NCBI GenBank assembly: GCA_015680685.1
Contig: MNCI01012642.1
Location: 237,390-301,389, forward strand
Source of the DNA: Gnetum montanum
Lineage: Eukaryota > Streptophyta > Gnetopsida > Gnetales > Gnetaceae
Direction of reading: 5' to 3'
DNA: 64,000 nt
In this document: positions 9,520-21,637 of the stretch, in pieces
How positions within the stretch are numbered: the first letter of the stretch is position 1
Layout: every line of letters begins with the position of its first letter
Notes under the pieces: model-generated
The model's input: only the letters and a program-made list of their open reading frames with translations
The model's database searches: none
Told to the model about the DNA's origin: nothing
Position numbers and translations under genes: made by a program

Positions 9520-11150
9520 GTATATAAAGTGTAATAGATAATAGCTGAATACCTTGTCTTGTCAATGATTTAATCTAGCTGAGTTATGATTGTGATATAT
9601 TGATTGCTTGATAGTGTTAGTGAAAAGATTGATGAATGGATTAAGTAAGAGAAGTAGTCCATAAAATTTTAAAAAAACTTAACACAAGGAATACTGAAAA
9701 GAGAGTATAAAATTCACAATAATAAAAAGAAGAATTTCACTAAAAACAATTGTGAACATGTGTACAATTGGATGGCATGGATGGGGTAAATAAAAAGAAT
9801 TCAATTGTAACAATGTCTAAGGGTAAAGAACTTAACTTAACCAAACCAAAACATATGCAAGTGGGTCCTTCCCAAAGTAGGCACAGGTCTTTTATGCCCT
9901 TGCATAACTTCAAACTAAGTCTATGGGCTCCATGTATGATTAATGGTTACAGAAAGTTAAGTACAAAAACCCAAAAGTAACTGACTGAGAAACCCAACAC
10001 ATCTAACTAGAACATTGAATCAAAACATGAAACTGGTAGTGAGGTGAGGCATGAAAAGCATATATGGATGACAGATAGAATGGAATGGAATTCTTAATTA
10101 TGGTCACATGAAGCCCGTTGTGGAGTTTGTGATTAAATGACTTGGTAGGATCCAGCCTCAGTCTAAACCAAAGCCAACCACTTTCAGTGATTTCTCATCA
10201 ACATTCTAAGACTAGTCCATCCCCTAAGACACAAGAATGCTTCCACAAAACAACCATTATTCCAAATTGGAGAGAAAGTAGAAAGTGAGAAAGGTCCTTA
10301 GTTAGAGGAGAAAAAACAAGTCCCATAACTAGTACTTGTAGCCCTTTTATTTGGTCTAAGGGGTGTGCTTTGAATTCCCATGTTTTTCTTTTTTTTTTTA
10401 ATGGAAACCACACCATGCAAAGACCCATGCATTTTCATATTTATTTTATCCAAGGGGTGTGCTTTGAATAATCATATTTTTTTATGAGGACCACACCATG
10501 CAAGGACTTGTTTGACTTCCTATTGTGAAATAACATAAAATGGTGAGAAGCTCACAAGAACACTCCCACACATAGGAAAATAGAAAAGCACAAAGAATAT
10601 TGCATCACTTTGAAGCCACACCCTATCGAAACCTTTGATTCCTTTCCAATTCCAGAAACTACACAAGTCACTAATTTATTAAAGTTGCATTAATGAAGAA
10701 TGGTCTACATGTTTCCAAAACAAGAAAAATCATAGAGTATGTGGATGGGTGGATGATGTGGACTCACTACCTGTTACATGAAAAGAAACCATGTTCCAAT
10801 CATTAGTAACGACATTCAAAGTTAGAAACTAGACATCAACGATCAAATTACAAATGAAACATACCACCATTGAGTAGCATATTACCATGGTACCTAAGAC
10901 CTTATTAACAAAAAGAGTAGAGAAACACATCAAACATAATCAAACATAAAAGAAAGTAAAAAAGTAGGCAATAAATATTGAATATAAAACAAAAACTTAG
11001 AAAAGAATAAATAACTTGAAAAAAAAAAGATGTAAAACAAAGAATATGAAAACAAAAAGTTGTAAAACCAAAAATGTATTTAAAAAATTCAAAATATTTA
11101 GAAGCCACATAAAGTGTTAGTATGGATGGCCATCTCCCCCACAACTAAGT
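9520..11150 (-). other. non-pol 3' region of element 1
   Basis: Sequence between integrase and the putative acceptor, alignable with 34800-36370 of element 3 and 51700-53720 of element 2, and without a credible coding frame. It could be an intron or a 3' leader for a subgenomic RNA. It contains two tandem copies of a block with AAGGGGTGTGCTTTGAAT and ACCACACCATGCAA (about 10358-10510). Confidence 0.5.
10358..10510. repeat. tandem duplication of a 94-bp block in element 1
   Basis: AAGGGGTGTGCTTTGAAT begins at 10359 and again near 10453, each followed by a T-rich run and ACCACACCATGCAA. Element 2 has two copies at 52964-53105; element 3 has only one (about 35539-35605). Confidence 0.7.
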
Positions 11151-11159
11151 TGGAAGGGG

Positions 11160-12540
11160 GAGATCCAAAATATTGAGCATGGTTGTCCATCTGTTGAGGT
11201 GTCTGTTGAGTTGGTTGGCTTAGGCTCATGGAAAGGTTTCACTTGTTAGATGTTGACTAATTGTTTCTTGTCTAGGCTGTCATGTTTATAGATAATCATG
11301 GCCCCAAATGGAAAAGTCTCATCAATAATGTAAGGTCCTTACCACAATGTTTGAAATTTTGTTCATTAGGGTACATGTGTAGGATTCCAATAGAGAACCT
11401 TGTCTCCTAGTTGAAACTTAACTTTTCTTATTTTGAGGTCATGACATTTCTTGTTGAATGTATTATGCATTTTGTTGGATGACAGGACCATTAATTGATT
11501 TTCATCTAGCAAGTTGAGATTCATTAGTCATTCTTTCTATGCTAGAATAAGATTCAAGTCAAGGTCACAGGTCGTAGAGAGTGTACGAAGCTCAAATTGG
11601 ATGGGCAATGTTGGTAGTTTTCCAAACACAAGCTCATAGGGAGAATAACATATGGGAAGCTTCCATGTGGAGCGATAGGCCCAAAGGGCATCATTTAATT
11701 TGGTGCTCCAGTCCCTTTAATGGTGCATGTTAGAATTTTTGTAATCTCCTGATTATCTACCTCAACTTGACCATTGGCTTGGGGGTGATATGGTGTTGTG
11801 AGTTTGTGCTCAACCCCCAAGCACTGCATAAGTTTTCAGAAAGTGGCACCTGTAAAATGAGTTCCATTATCAAAAATTAATACACAAGGCATACCAAACC
11901 TATTTATGATATTTTGTTGTACAAACTGAGTAGCAGTGGTGGATGTACAATCGGTGATGACTGCTGCTTCTGCCCACTTGGTGCAATAGTCAACTATGAC
12001 TATGATATATGCCTTTCCATTTGATAATGTTGCGATGCAATCTATAAAGTTAATGCCCCAAATATGAAATTTCTCAAGAGGTTGAATCCATTGTTGTGGC
12101 CCCTCTATTCAAGTTGTCATTCCACCATCCCTCTAACAATGCTCACAAGTACAAACAAATTGGTGTGCATCACTGAAGATTGTTGGCCAATAACATTCCA
12201 CCATGAGGATTTTTATGGTCATGCATCTCCCAACATAATGGCCCCCACAAGGGCCTTTGTGAGCATCCTAGAGCATATGCAATTTATCTGTATTAGGGAC
12301 ACACCAACATACTAGGGCATTAAGATAGACTTTGTAAAGGTTCCTATTAATTTCCATGAAGTGCTTAACTTGGTGAAGAAATTGTTGTTTCATTTTGGTG
12401 TCTAGCCCTTGTGGTAGTTCTTGTTTCAGCAAATAAGTGAGGATGATGTCATACCATTTTGGTTCATCAAGAATTTATGCATTAATAGCCCTACAAGGAG
12501 AGATTCGTTAGGGAACTGATTAGATGAGGGACTTTCTTTC
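11160..12540 (-). pseudogene. integrase domain of element 1 (decayed)
   Basis: The minus strand shows the integrase core in order: WGINFID (about 12036-12060), SNGKAYIIV, DYCTKWAEAA, the second catalytic Asp in FDNGTHF (about 11865), HPQANGQVEV with the Glu position kept, then YRSTWKLPI and YSPYELVFGKLP, and a C-terminal DKVLYWNP block. Integrase inserts the cDNA into chromosomes. The first catalytic Asp is Asn (12049-12051), as in elements 2 and 3. Several stops break the frame. Confidence 0.8.
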
Positions 12541-12559
12541 TCCTTGTCATCCCATCTTA

Positions 12560-13010
12560 GTCGTGATAAGTGATTTGCGAGCACATTCTCCACACCTTTT
12601 TGATCTACCATTGTGAGATCAAACTATTGCAAAATCATGAGCCACCATATAACATAGGGGCTCACCGTTGGTTTATTCATTAGAAATTAGATGGTGCTAT
12701 GATCTATGTGCACGAACACTTTATAGTCAAGCACATAATGCCTGAACTTCTCTAAGGCAAACACCACTGCCATCAACTCCTTTTCTGGGGTGGTGTAGTA
12801 TAGTTGTGCACTAGCAATGCTTCGGATTGTGCAGTGAATGTAATATGGAAATTTTTTATCATCCATCTGCATAAGCACTACCCCCAGCATAATTTGATAC
12901 ATCAATCATCACATGAAACGACCTGGACCAATCAGGTGCTTGTAGGATTGGGTTTTCAACAAGCTTCTGCTTCAATTTCTCAAATGTTGTTTCACATGCA
13001 AGGGTTCAGA
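12560..13010 (-). pseudogene. RNase H domain of element 1
   Basis: 12687-12905 reads FPYYIHCTIRSIASAQ, YTTPEKELMAVVFALEKFRH and VFVHIDHSTI, the usual pattern of Ty3/gypsy RNase H, which removes RNA from the RNA/DNA hybrid. The connection to integrase (VDQKGVENVLANHLSRL) follows at 12550-12611. A stop-containing stretch separates it from RT. Confidence 0.75.
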
Positions 13011-13149
13011 TAAACAATGCATCCTTCTTTGTCAATTCCACCAATGGCTTGGCAATTTTGGAAAAATTCTCGATGAAGTGTCGATAGTAGCCAGTATGAC
13101 CAAGGAATGACTGCACTTCTTTAATTGTTTCAGGTTGACAGGTTATTCC

Positions 13150-13745
13150 TTGGAAGAATATTATTTTTTTTCAAGGTCCACCTCAATTCCTACTTTTGAG
13201 ATATAGTACCCCAAGACTATGCATTTTTGGACCATAAGATAGCTTTTTTTCCAATTGGGCTGGAGGTTTGTTTCAACACATCTTTTCAACACCTGCTCAA
13301 GACAGTCTAAGATTTTCTCAAATGTAGCTCTATAGGTAGAAAATTCATCCATGAAGACTTCTACCCCACTACCAATTTGTTGTTGGAAAATGCTAAGGAC
13401 TAATCGTTGAAATGTGTTTGGGGCATTACATAGACCGAATGGCACCTGATGGTAATCAAAAGTTCCCCAAGAACTTGTGAAAGTTGTCTTTGCCTGGTCC
13501 TCTGGTGCAATCTAGATTTGGTTATAAGCACTGTAAGTGCCTAGAAAGCTATAATAGCATTTCCAAGAAATGGTGTCTAGCACTTGGTTGACAAAAGGCA
13601 ACGAAAAATGATCTTTGAAAGTTTCCATGTTGGGCAACCAAAAGTCGATGCACACCCACCATTTGCCTCCTTTCTTGGGCATGATCATGAGTGGACTAAC
13701 CCATTCACTGTCTACGATAGGGTAGATGAATTCTATCTTGAGGAG
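13150..13745 (-). pseudogene. reverse transcriptase domain of element 1
   Basis: In minus-strand order the RT motifs are FIYPIVDSEWVSPL, KKGGKWWVCIDF, DHFSLPFVNQVLDT, MPFGLCNAPNTFQR and VEVFMDEFSTY. The residues GLCNAPNTFQR and the tRNA-Asp primer favour the Athila branch of non-chromoviral Ty3/gypsy. The catalytic DD pair has become DE (about 13342-13350), so the enzyme would be inactive even without the stops. Confidence 0.8.
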
Positions 13746-14317
13746 TAGTTCAATATCCTTTTTGAGAATCTATTTTAATTTGGGATTCAAATGTCGCTGC
13801 AATTGTTGTTCTAGCTTAAAATGGAGTTAGTGTATATTCGGTGCTAGCATATTCTTGAGTCTAGACTAGTAAGCTTAGAACATAATAAAGCAAAGGTTGC
13901 TAACCATTTTTCCAAAACCCTCATCAACATTTTTTTTTTTGTAGCATGCTTGACAATAATAATGATTGGCCTTTTATTTTTCAAGAACACATACTCCATT
14001 CTAGCTACTAGTGTCTTCAATTCAAGAGGCTCTTGTTTAAAATTTTCAAGAATCTCCAACTCTTCCCAATTGACATCATCATTTACTCCTTCAGAGAGCT
14101 AGTGATGAACTTGCTTAAGTTCATCCATAATTGCAACATATTAGTACATTAGGCCCTTAGTAGGTTCCATGCACAATGTCCTACTATTAGAATCAGCTGT
14201 CAACCACTGGGTGCCTTCTTATTTTATGGCTACTATGTACAGGCATCTTTGGATTTCAACTTCTAGTGCACACGGCTTGCATGTAGAGATAGATGTTTAA
14301 TTTACTGACCATAACTT

Positions 14318-14720
14318 CTACACATAATGGCACCCTAAATCATTGTACGTGATACATGGAACCCTCTTCTTCTCGATCTTTCCAAATTTATTTTCCTTAG
14401 ATATCTCCAAGGAAAGATCTCTAATGCCCATTCTGGCATCAATGATGCTTAACCATGCCCTTCCTATAATAATTGGGAAGTCCCCCTTATAGTTCTCCAC
14501 CTTGATTACTAGGAAGTTGGTGGGATATGACTAGCCATAAACAATGGTTACGATGTCCTTTATGAATTCCAATGGAACAATGATGGACTAGTCCACCAGT
14601 TCTAGCCAGATGTTGCTCTTCTTCAAGGTAGGAAGGTTCCACATTGTGTACATCTCTTGTGAGATCATATTAACACCAGAACCGGAGTCAAGAAGAGATT
14701 TACAAGGCTCATTCCTAGCA
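14318..14720 (-). pseudogene. aspartic protease domain of element 1
   Basis: The active-site motif survives as SLLDSGSGVNMI (about 14665-14699). Downstream are NLPTLKKSNIWLELVD and, at 14318-14500, FPIIIGRAWLSIIDARMGI, matching the flap and ILG-type motif of retropepsins. The protease cleaves Gag-Pol. Element 2 has lost the Asp (LLNSSF) and so has element 3 (LLNLGS), so element 1 is the best preserved here. Confidence 0.7.
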
Positions 14721-14849
14721 TTTTGCAAATATACTAGGGGACTCCTAGGATTAGCTAACTTTCTAGGTAGGTTACCAGCTCGAATTTAATCAAATACATC
14801 ATAGGTCAACATTACAAAATGGATTCGAGAGGGATTTTGGTTTGAAGGG

Positions 14850-17312
14850 GACTTGGATGAAGATGAGATAGAGGAAGGTGGAGGATTAGGGTTACCAACC
14901 ACTGATGTGTTTGAGGGCTTTGGTGGACTACTAGGTCAGAAGAAAGGTCTTTTCTTTGTTCATGGTTCTGACCTGCTTGGTGGGTTAACTAGTTGTAGAT
15001 TAACCATCCTCGTAGTGTTTATTTATTGTGGTTGGGTAGGCAATTTACCCTGCATGGATGGAGCATGTGATAGCTATGCAAGAGATGAAGGAGTAGGTGT
15101 AGGGATAGGAGGTGCATGAGGATAGTAGGTGGCATCCCTCCTTGGATAGGGCAATTGGTATTCTTTAGGAGGGTAGTGGTGAGGTTGGTAAGCAACAACA
15201 TGACTAGAGGAGTTCCATGGAGATGAAGGTTGCTGAACATAATAACCATAGGGATTTGGTTATTGGTAAGGGTACTACTATCTTGGAGGTGGCAATGCCC
15301 ACAATTGTGGTTACTACAACTATTGGTATAATTCATAGGATTTTGCTGGAGTTTTCCTTAAATAGTACTGCTATGGTTGGTGGAATTGTCGAGCGTTGCC
15401 TTATGGATAAGGTAATATTTTAGGTGTTCACCTTTGTGCAAGTCATGAATGTAAGGCATACATTCTAGATTTCTACAAATGTGACACAATTAGGCAACAT
15501 CCTTGGGATGTTCGTACTGGTAGATGTCACACTTGCCATCATCATCTGAGTCACTATCCACAACCATATATATTGTACCCATTATACCCTTACCCTTAGA
15601 TATAACATGTTTAACTTTCTTACATCTTCGACACTCACACTCACCACTTTTCTCCTTCGACTCTTCAACAATTTTTAAAATAGCCTAAAGCTTGTTGTTC
15701 ATAGAGTCCCATAATTAGTCAACCTTAGCCATGATTTCAAATTGCAATTTCTAGAGTGGAATGGTTTTCTAATTAGCCACCTTATCTCTAGTTAATTCAT
15801 CCTCATTGTCACAAAATCAAACCCCCCTTTTGCAAATAGAAGGGTCCTTATTGTATTTCTTTGCACTTTCTCGCTTTCTCAATTCTTCCTCCTCCTTAGC
15901 TAACTGTTCAATTAATTTTTGGATCTAGTGGATGCTTAACTCTATCAATCTCCCTTGGGCATAGATGCCAAGGGTTTTTCTCATTTTATACCGCAACCCA
16001 TCTATGATATGGTGAAGTTGATCAAGCTGAGAGTATCCATGGCTAGGACACCTATGCAGCAGAGAATAGTATCAGCCAATAGTGGCATCTAAGGGCTCAT
16101 GGTTTCCTTGTTTTCACCCTTGGATTTGTTTTCTCAAATTGAATACTGGAGAGTGCATTTGATATTTTTCATTGAACAATTCCAACATCATACTCCACCG
16201 CTTGATTGATTTTGGTTCCAAGGATCAGTACCAATTTTTTGCTTCCTTTATGAGTGTCCTTGGAAATAATTTTAGCTTCTACTAGGCATTTTCCATATTC
16301 TTGAAGGCACAAGCATCTTGAAAGGCCTAGAGATGATTTTGCAGATCAACATTGTATCCTCCCTCAAACTAAGGGATGTTGTTCATGTCCAGCCTCTATA
16401 TTCTACTATCCTTTACATGCCTTCTTGGAATCTTTACAACCTCTACAATATTCAACATGCTCCGAGTGGCAAATAGAGATTCATCAAGTTCATGGTGATG
16501 GTACCTATGATGTTCTCTACTAGCCCTTCTTTCTTGATTATGGATCTCTTTGGATTTCCCATGCCTCTAATCATGACTATCCCAATGGTCCATTTTGTAG
16601 TTCTAGTCCTTTCGATCACCTCCATCATGGTTATTCCTTTGGCAATCATGATCTAAGCTAGATGAAGAAGATGATGATGATGATGAAGGGGAAGAAGAAG
16701 GAGAACTTGCTTCACACTCATGCCTATCACCCTTCCATTGATGCTCATGATCACAATCATGATCATGCCCTCCTTTTTCTCCCTTATCTTGACTTACCTT
16801 TCCAGATCCATTTTTTTCATTGCATCCATTTTGACCAAAACCTAGATTATGAATTATGGATTGCACATTTTGGTTGAAGGCTCCTTGAACAAAGTCAAAG
16901 AGAGGATAATCACTAAAGAAGTAGTTGCCTCCATTTAATGGGCCAAGTGGAGGTGGAAAATTGTTTGACCTCTTCCCCTCCACAAGCTCATGTTGGTGCT
17001 CCAATTGATGATTCCTTAACCTTTATGCTTCAGTGGGATGATAATCCCTTGAATCGAGATCTCACATCTCATACTCTCGTGAAGATGTTGAAGCCTATGT
17101 CATGCGAGTGTTAGCTAGAATATTATTGGAATAGATCGATTAGGTGACAACACAATGTTTCCTTCCATGTCATGCCACCATAGCAATTCATCTTGATGCT
17201 AGATGAAGGTGAAGTCGGGTACATACTCATTAGGATGAGCATATACCAACTAGTATTACTAAGGTACATGGTCTAGCCTAGGCAGAGATGGACTCCTATG
17301 AGAAGAAGACAT
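14850..17312 (-). pseudogene. gag of element 1
   Basis: Gag starts at ATG 17310-17312 (MSSSHRSPSLPRL), about 170 nt inside the 5' LTR; element 3 starts MSSSHRSASL, which supports this choice. A conserved block follows (NEYVPDFTFI, then WWHDMEGNI). The stretch 16603-17004 is a long open part with a His/Asp-rich run (HDHDCDHEHQWKGDRHECE) and a serine run (16650-16700), followed by the gag core. The C-terminal part (15000-15340) is Pro/Tyr/Gln-rich. Stops are scattered between the blocks. Gag packages the RNA in cytoplasmic particles. Confidence 0.7.
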
Positions 17313-17461
17313 TTTTTGTTAATGAACTTATAGGCAGTGTGCAGTTAAGGTTTAATTTAATTATAATTCTAATTTTTTTTTTCATAAGATTTGACTCTTA
17401 GGGTTTGAATAACAAGGTTACTAAGTTTCACTCGGTTTAGATAGCACATGTAGAACTAAAA

Positions 17462-17480
17462 TCCCTAGCAACAGCACCAA
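17462..17480 (-). other. primer binding site of element 1
   Basis: Minus strand TTGGTGCTGTTGCTAGGGA directly after the LTR end CTCATCA; a variant of the tRNA-Asp site TGGCGCCGTTGCCGGGGA. Confidence 0.85.
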
Positions 17481-18334
17481 TGATGAGCAGCAAGATACCC
17501 CTACATCCAACCATATGAATCACAGGTGTTCATATGTGATCCAGTTGAATTCTGTAGACTTTAATTACCAAGTACGCTAGAGCTAAATAGTGCATGCATG
17601 TTGTCCATTCATTGTCTTCCCAATCCCACTTGTGAAATGCAATTGTATGGTTAACTGTGACTAAGGCATAAGATTTTTGTTATTTTTTGTTTTATCAATT
17701 TACTCGCTTAGAACAAGAATGAACGTGAGAATGATTAAGTGCTAAGAAAACTATGATCTAATCTAGCCTAACACGAGTAATTGTTCCCACTTCCTGAGCA
17801 AATCTTGAACTTTGCATTAACACTACTATGTTGTTAAATGTAACCATTTCTGAGCTACCAAGTGTCACACCTATGTTCGAAGGGGTCATGCTTGTGTATT
17901 TGAATCAGTTGCTTAATGAATCATAATTAATTACTACATGAATAACATTAATGTAAATTGCATGAAATCATAATATATATAAATGCATAAGAAAGAAAGT
18001 CTCAAATGCTACAAGGTGAATCAAGGAGTTTGTCTTTATTTCCAACACAATGATATGTTTAGGTACATAAATGCTTGAATAAAGATCCAATCACACTTAG
18101 ACCTCCTACTGTGGGCACTTGGAAAATATTCTAACTCTTAAATGAAAAAACTGCAAGATTTTTGCTACTTAACTATGAAAAACTACTTTCGATCGTGCAC
18201 CCAAGGGTTGTATTTATACACTAGGGAGTAACCCTGCGATATCAAATGTACAATATCACATCTTGGGCCACGATATCATGTACTTGATATCATGGCCACT
18301 CCAATATCAGATTGTATGAAAACATAATTTATCA
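17481..18334 (-). repeat. 5' LTR of element 1
   Basis: 854 bp, the same length as its partner. TATA box at 18211-18218 and GATATC/AATATC array at 18238-18310 (minus-strand upstream). It ends TTTATCA on the plus strand, followed by the candidate target-site duplication ACCAT. Confidence 0.9.
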
Positions 18335-18399
18335 ACCATTGATGTTAATCATTCATCCATACTTGCAAAAAAAGATAGGAAAGGGCTATAGGAAAATAG

Positions 18400-19500
18400 G
18401 TTTGTGTTAGATATAATAAGGTTTGAGCTAGGAATGGTTGACTAGGCTGGTCAACTCATTTCCATCCATGTTTGTCAATATGAATGTTCCATTGTCATAG
18501 GATTTGGTGAACAAAAAATGTCCTTTCCAATTTTTCAAGAACTTATGTGTATGTTCAAAAATGGCCTTAAGGAAAATGTCTCCTTCCTTTACTTTTCATT
18601 TGTTCAAATTGTGACATTGTTGTTGTTTTTGCCTTTCTTAATATCATTCAATGTGAGCAAGTGTTTGTATTTGCTTATTCTCGACTAAATATAGGTCAAT
18701 AAAATGTAACTTCTTATTTTTCTCATCATTAATGAAGTCAAATAGAGCTACCCTTAGTGATAGAACTTGTAATTCAAGCGGAAAACTAGCTTCAAATCCA
18801 TAAACAAGGCTATATTGGGTGGCACCAATTGTGATTCTAAAGATTGTTTTATAAGCCTAAAGTACATGCATGAGTTTCTCATGCCACTTGCATTTGCTAT
18901 TATTTAGCATATTTTTAAGTAGGTTTCTGATGGCTTTGTTACTAGCTTTAGCTTGCCCATTGATTTGTAAATAATACGATGATGAAGAGGAATGTTTTAT
19001 GCTTAATTGTTGGCAAAAGCTTTGCATTTTCTAGCTATTGAATTGTGGTCCATTATGTGTGACTATAGTTCAGGGTATGCCAAAACAACACACTATTTTG
19101 TCTAACATGAATTTAGAAACTTGTTGAGATGTTGTTTTCCTTGGAGGGATAGCTTCCACCTACTTTGTAAAATATTTAGTTGTAGTGATGATGAAGCTAT
19201 ACCCTATAGAAAAATTAGTTGTTATAGCTTTAATAATGTTGATTCTTCATCATCTAAATGACCACATAATCTAGATAGTATGTAACTTAGTTGGTGAGTT
19301 TTAACCTTTGATAGGTAGTCTCTTTCCATATAGGATCATTAGTATCCTAATTGTCTAATCTTTGTGGCAATGACTCTAGGTCCTATATGTCCTCCACATA
19401 CACCTTGATGAACTTGCTCAAGGACTGTACAAGCTTCAATTTTACCTAAGCACACTAATAGTATGTCATCATAGGACCTTCGACATAATGTGTTATTGTT
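18400..19500 (-). pseudogene. integrase of the Tat-like element
   Basis: The clearest part is YYLQINGQAKASNKAIRNLL (about 18900-18975), equal to the YYPQGNGQAEASNK motif of Tat integrases with the Glu changed to Lys. The C-terminal fold is seen at about 18420-18530 (LKNWKGHFLFTKSYDNG and LTNMDGNEL). Stops are frequent. Confidence 0.65.
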
Positions 19501-19779
19501 TTAATCCTTTATGTATAACATCCTTTTGAGAAGTAGTCAGGTTCTGTGAAGATTCATCATGCATTAGGTGAAACTTAATATCATCATACCACTCTTCTTA
19601 AGGAACATTATTAATAGTGGCTATAGAGGTTCTTTTAGTGGTCTATGTGATGGGAAGAACATAGTTCTTGATCAAGGAAGGTAACTTCATAACACATTTG
19701 GTATCACACTTAGGGCTAAGATTGCAATTGCATTAGCTAAGGTGTTCTTGGTTTGGAGCATGTGTTGAATGCCAACATT

Positions 19780-20208
19780 TGTAAATTGTAGCATGAGCTT
19801 CTCAGATAGGTCATAGTAAGGTTGTAGATGTTTGGCTTTGCATGTGTAAACCTTAGTTACTTAGTTAACCATGAGTTGTGAATCATTGTTTATCATCAAA
19901 CATTTGATTCCTTGGTTACGAGCTACCATCATTGCTCTGATTAACCCTTCATATTCTACAATGTTGTTGGTATATGGAAATTGAAAATGATAAGTGAAAG
20001 ATTGAACCATAACAAAGGGTGATATTATGATGACACTAATACTAGCCCCATGGGCAATTGAAGTTCCTTCAATGTGCATGATGGTCTTGTGACCTTTGGG
20101 TACCTCGTTAACCATGTTGACATGCTTATCAAGGAACTTGGGATTGATGGTTGCGTGGTCCTCAACTGGGGAAGTTGTAAGTTGCATGGTTATAGATTGA
20201 CCTTTCAT
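19780..20208 (-). pseudogene. archaeal-type RNase H (aRNH) of the Tat-like element
   Basis: The open part 19861-20208 has the sequence signature ISVIIISPF, then YTNNIVEYEGLIRAMMVA, GIKCLMINNDSQLMVN. TNN-x-x-EYE-x-L and DSQL are the diagnostic aRNH motifs. The first catalytic Asp position reads Glu (HIEGTS). After a stop at 19861 the frame goes on with QPYYDLSEKLMLQF and LANAIAILA. It is thought to supplement the standard RNase H. Confidence 0.7.
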
Positions 20209-20869
20209 TAAGCCTTGTGAGATGTAATGTAGGTCAAACTCGGCTATTATGGCCTTCCAATGGGCTATTCAACTACTTTCATATATATTGGTCATTATGA
20301 ATCTCAGTACATTGTTCTTACACATGACATTAACTTAGCTCCTTAAAAAGTAGTGTCTCCACTTCTTCAAGGAGAAGACTAAGGCTAGACAATATTTCTC
20401 AACCTTTTTGTATTGGGTCTCATAGGCTATCAATGCATGACTAAAGTAGTAAATGGGTAGCTTTACTCCATCATCTCCTTTTTGATAGAATAGAGAGACT
20501 ATGAACACATTGGAGATTGTGAGGTAGATGTAAAATGGTTTGTCCTTCGAGGGTGGATATAAAGTGGGTATTTGGATGAACTCTTAATGTTTTCAAAGGC
20601 TTCTTGGCATTAGTTAGTCTACACATAGTGAACTCCCTTCTTAAGCAATTGTTGCATGGGTTGTAATTTATCTATAAGCCTTGAGATGAATCTATGAATA
20701 AACTACAATCTACCTTGTAATCCTCATAGCTCCTTAAGGTTAGTGGCTACCAAATTAGTTATGGCTTTAACGTTGTCAAGATCAGCACATATCCTTACTT
20801 TGGATACTATGAAATCAAGCATTTTCCTAGTCTTGATACCGAAGACACACTTATTAGGATTAAGTCTAA

Positions 20870-21120
20870 GTTAGTATTTAAGACATCATTGGAGTACTAA
20901 ATTGAGGTTATGTGCATGTTCATTGGCTATTTTGAATTTGATTTCTATGTTATCAACATAATCATCAAGTAACCCTACCATGTAGTTGCTAAATATGTAG
21001 GTTATGGTGTGTTGATAGGTTGCACCTGCATTGTTTGGACTGAATGACATCATGGTATAATAAAAGGTTCCCCAAGGGGTCATGAAGGCTATGTAAAGTT
21101 ACTACTCTGGGTTGATCCTA
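20870..21120 (-). pseudogene. RT C-terminal half of the Tat-like element
   Basis: 20886-21083 reads MTPWGTFYYTMMSF, NAGATYQHTITYIF, GLLDDYVDNIEIKFK and HAHNLNLVLQ, the palm and thumb part of a Tat-type RT. The YVDD box is YVDN, so one catalytic Asp is lost. Confidence 0.7.
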
Positions 21121-21139
21121 ATTTAGTTGCTATGGATTC

Positions 21140-21637
21140 CATAAAACCTTACTTTATATAAATTGACATAATTCAAAATTAATTTTATTAATAAAGTCAA
21201 GTGGATAATATTGGTTTTGGTGAAGAGAAAAATCATGAACATAATCAAAATCTCTTTGACAAAATGCTTGAAATTTAGGAGAGAATACATTAGGAATCAA
21301 AGGATTTTCCCTAAGTGACAATCTAAAACTAACTGAATATCAGCAAGAGTAATGACTATTGGTCCAAAAGTTAATTTTGAAGGAGAAATTTCACTTAAAC
21401 TATAAACATTATACCATTTCGTTATAAGACTCTTACAGTAAAATGGTTTAAAATTAGGAAAGACAAGTAGCTCAGACAATCTAAAAGTTTTAAGATATGT
21501 AAAGTCTTAAACTCCAAGTAAATTACGAATAGAATCAATCTTTGCAACTATGTTATTTTAATGTAAAATAATATATGCTGATTTAAGACTACCTGCGGAA
21601 GTAAAAGGAGCTTGAGAAGGACACTTAAGAGAAGCCA
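21140..21637 (-). pseudogene. plant-mobile-domain-like ORF of a retroelement (decayed)
   Basis: From an ATG at 21635-21637 the minus strand reads MASLKCPSQAPFTSAG..., with two stops, then an open stretch (21297-21479) containing LITKWYNVYS, LTFGPIVITLADIQLVL and HLGKIL. The pattern 'W ... TF ... ITLxDhxxhL ... G' is that of the plant mobile domain, known in plant MAIN/MAIL proteins and in captured form in some Ty3/gypsy elements. A primer-site-like sequence lies about 300 nt upstream, so it is most likely a retroelement first ORF. The match is by eye and short. Confidence 0.4.

Larger units (their letters stand above)
8288..18334 (-). mobile_element. Element 1: Athila-like Ty3/gypsy retrotransposon, near full length
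   Basis: A 10,047-bp element in minus orientation. Both LTRs are 854 bp and end to end alignable (8288-9141 and 17481-18334). The flanks ATCAT (8283-8287) and ACCAT (18335-18339) look like a 5-bp target-site duplication with one mismatch. Primer site, gag, protease, RT, RNase H and integrase follow in Ty3/gypsy order (integrase last), then about 1.2 kb of non-pol sequence and the polypurine tract. Stops and frameshifts occur throughout. The LTRs differ at roughly one base in ten by eye, so the insertion is old. Confidence 0.92.
18340..21130 (-). mobile_element. Tat-like Ty3/gypsy element, pol part only
   Basis: A decayed minus-strand pol in the order RT (about 21120-20870), RNase H (about 20640-20220), a second, archaeal-type RNase H (20208-19780) and integrase (about 19500-18400). 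A second RNase H between RNase H and integrase is the hallmark of the Tat/Ogre/Retand lineage. The 3' end may continue at 8287 on the far side of element 1. Beyond 21130 the RT N-terminus is missing. Confidence 0.7.

Noticed and set aside
10905-11144. Phe-rich membrane-like ORF (also 34801-35028)
   Set aside because: Produced by A/T-rich 3' region of the Athila-like elements; no conservation of the frame between copies.
14853-15423. Plus-strand frames opposite gag of element 1
   Set aside because: Antisense to the Pro/Tyr/Gln-rich gag C-terminus; open only because of its composition.
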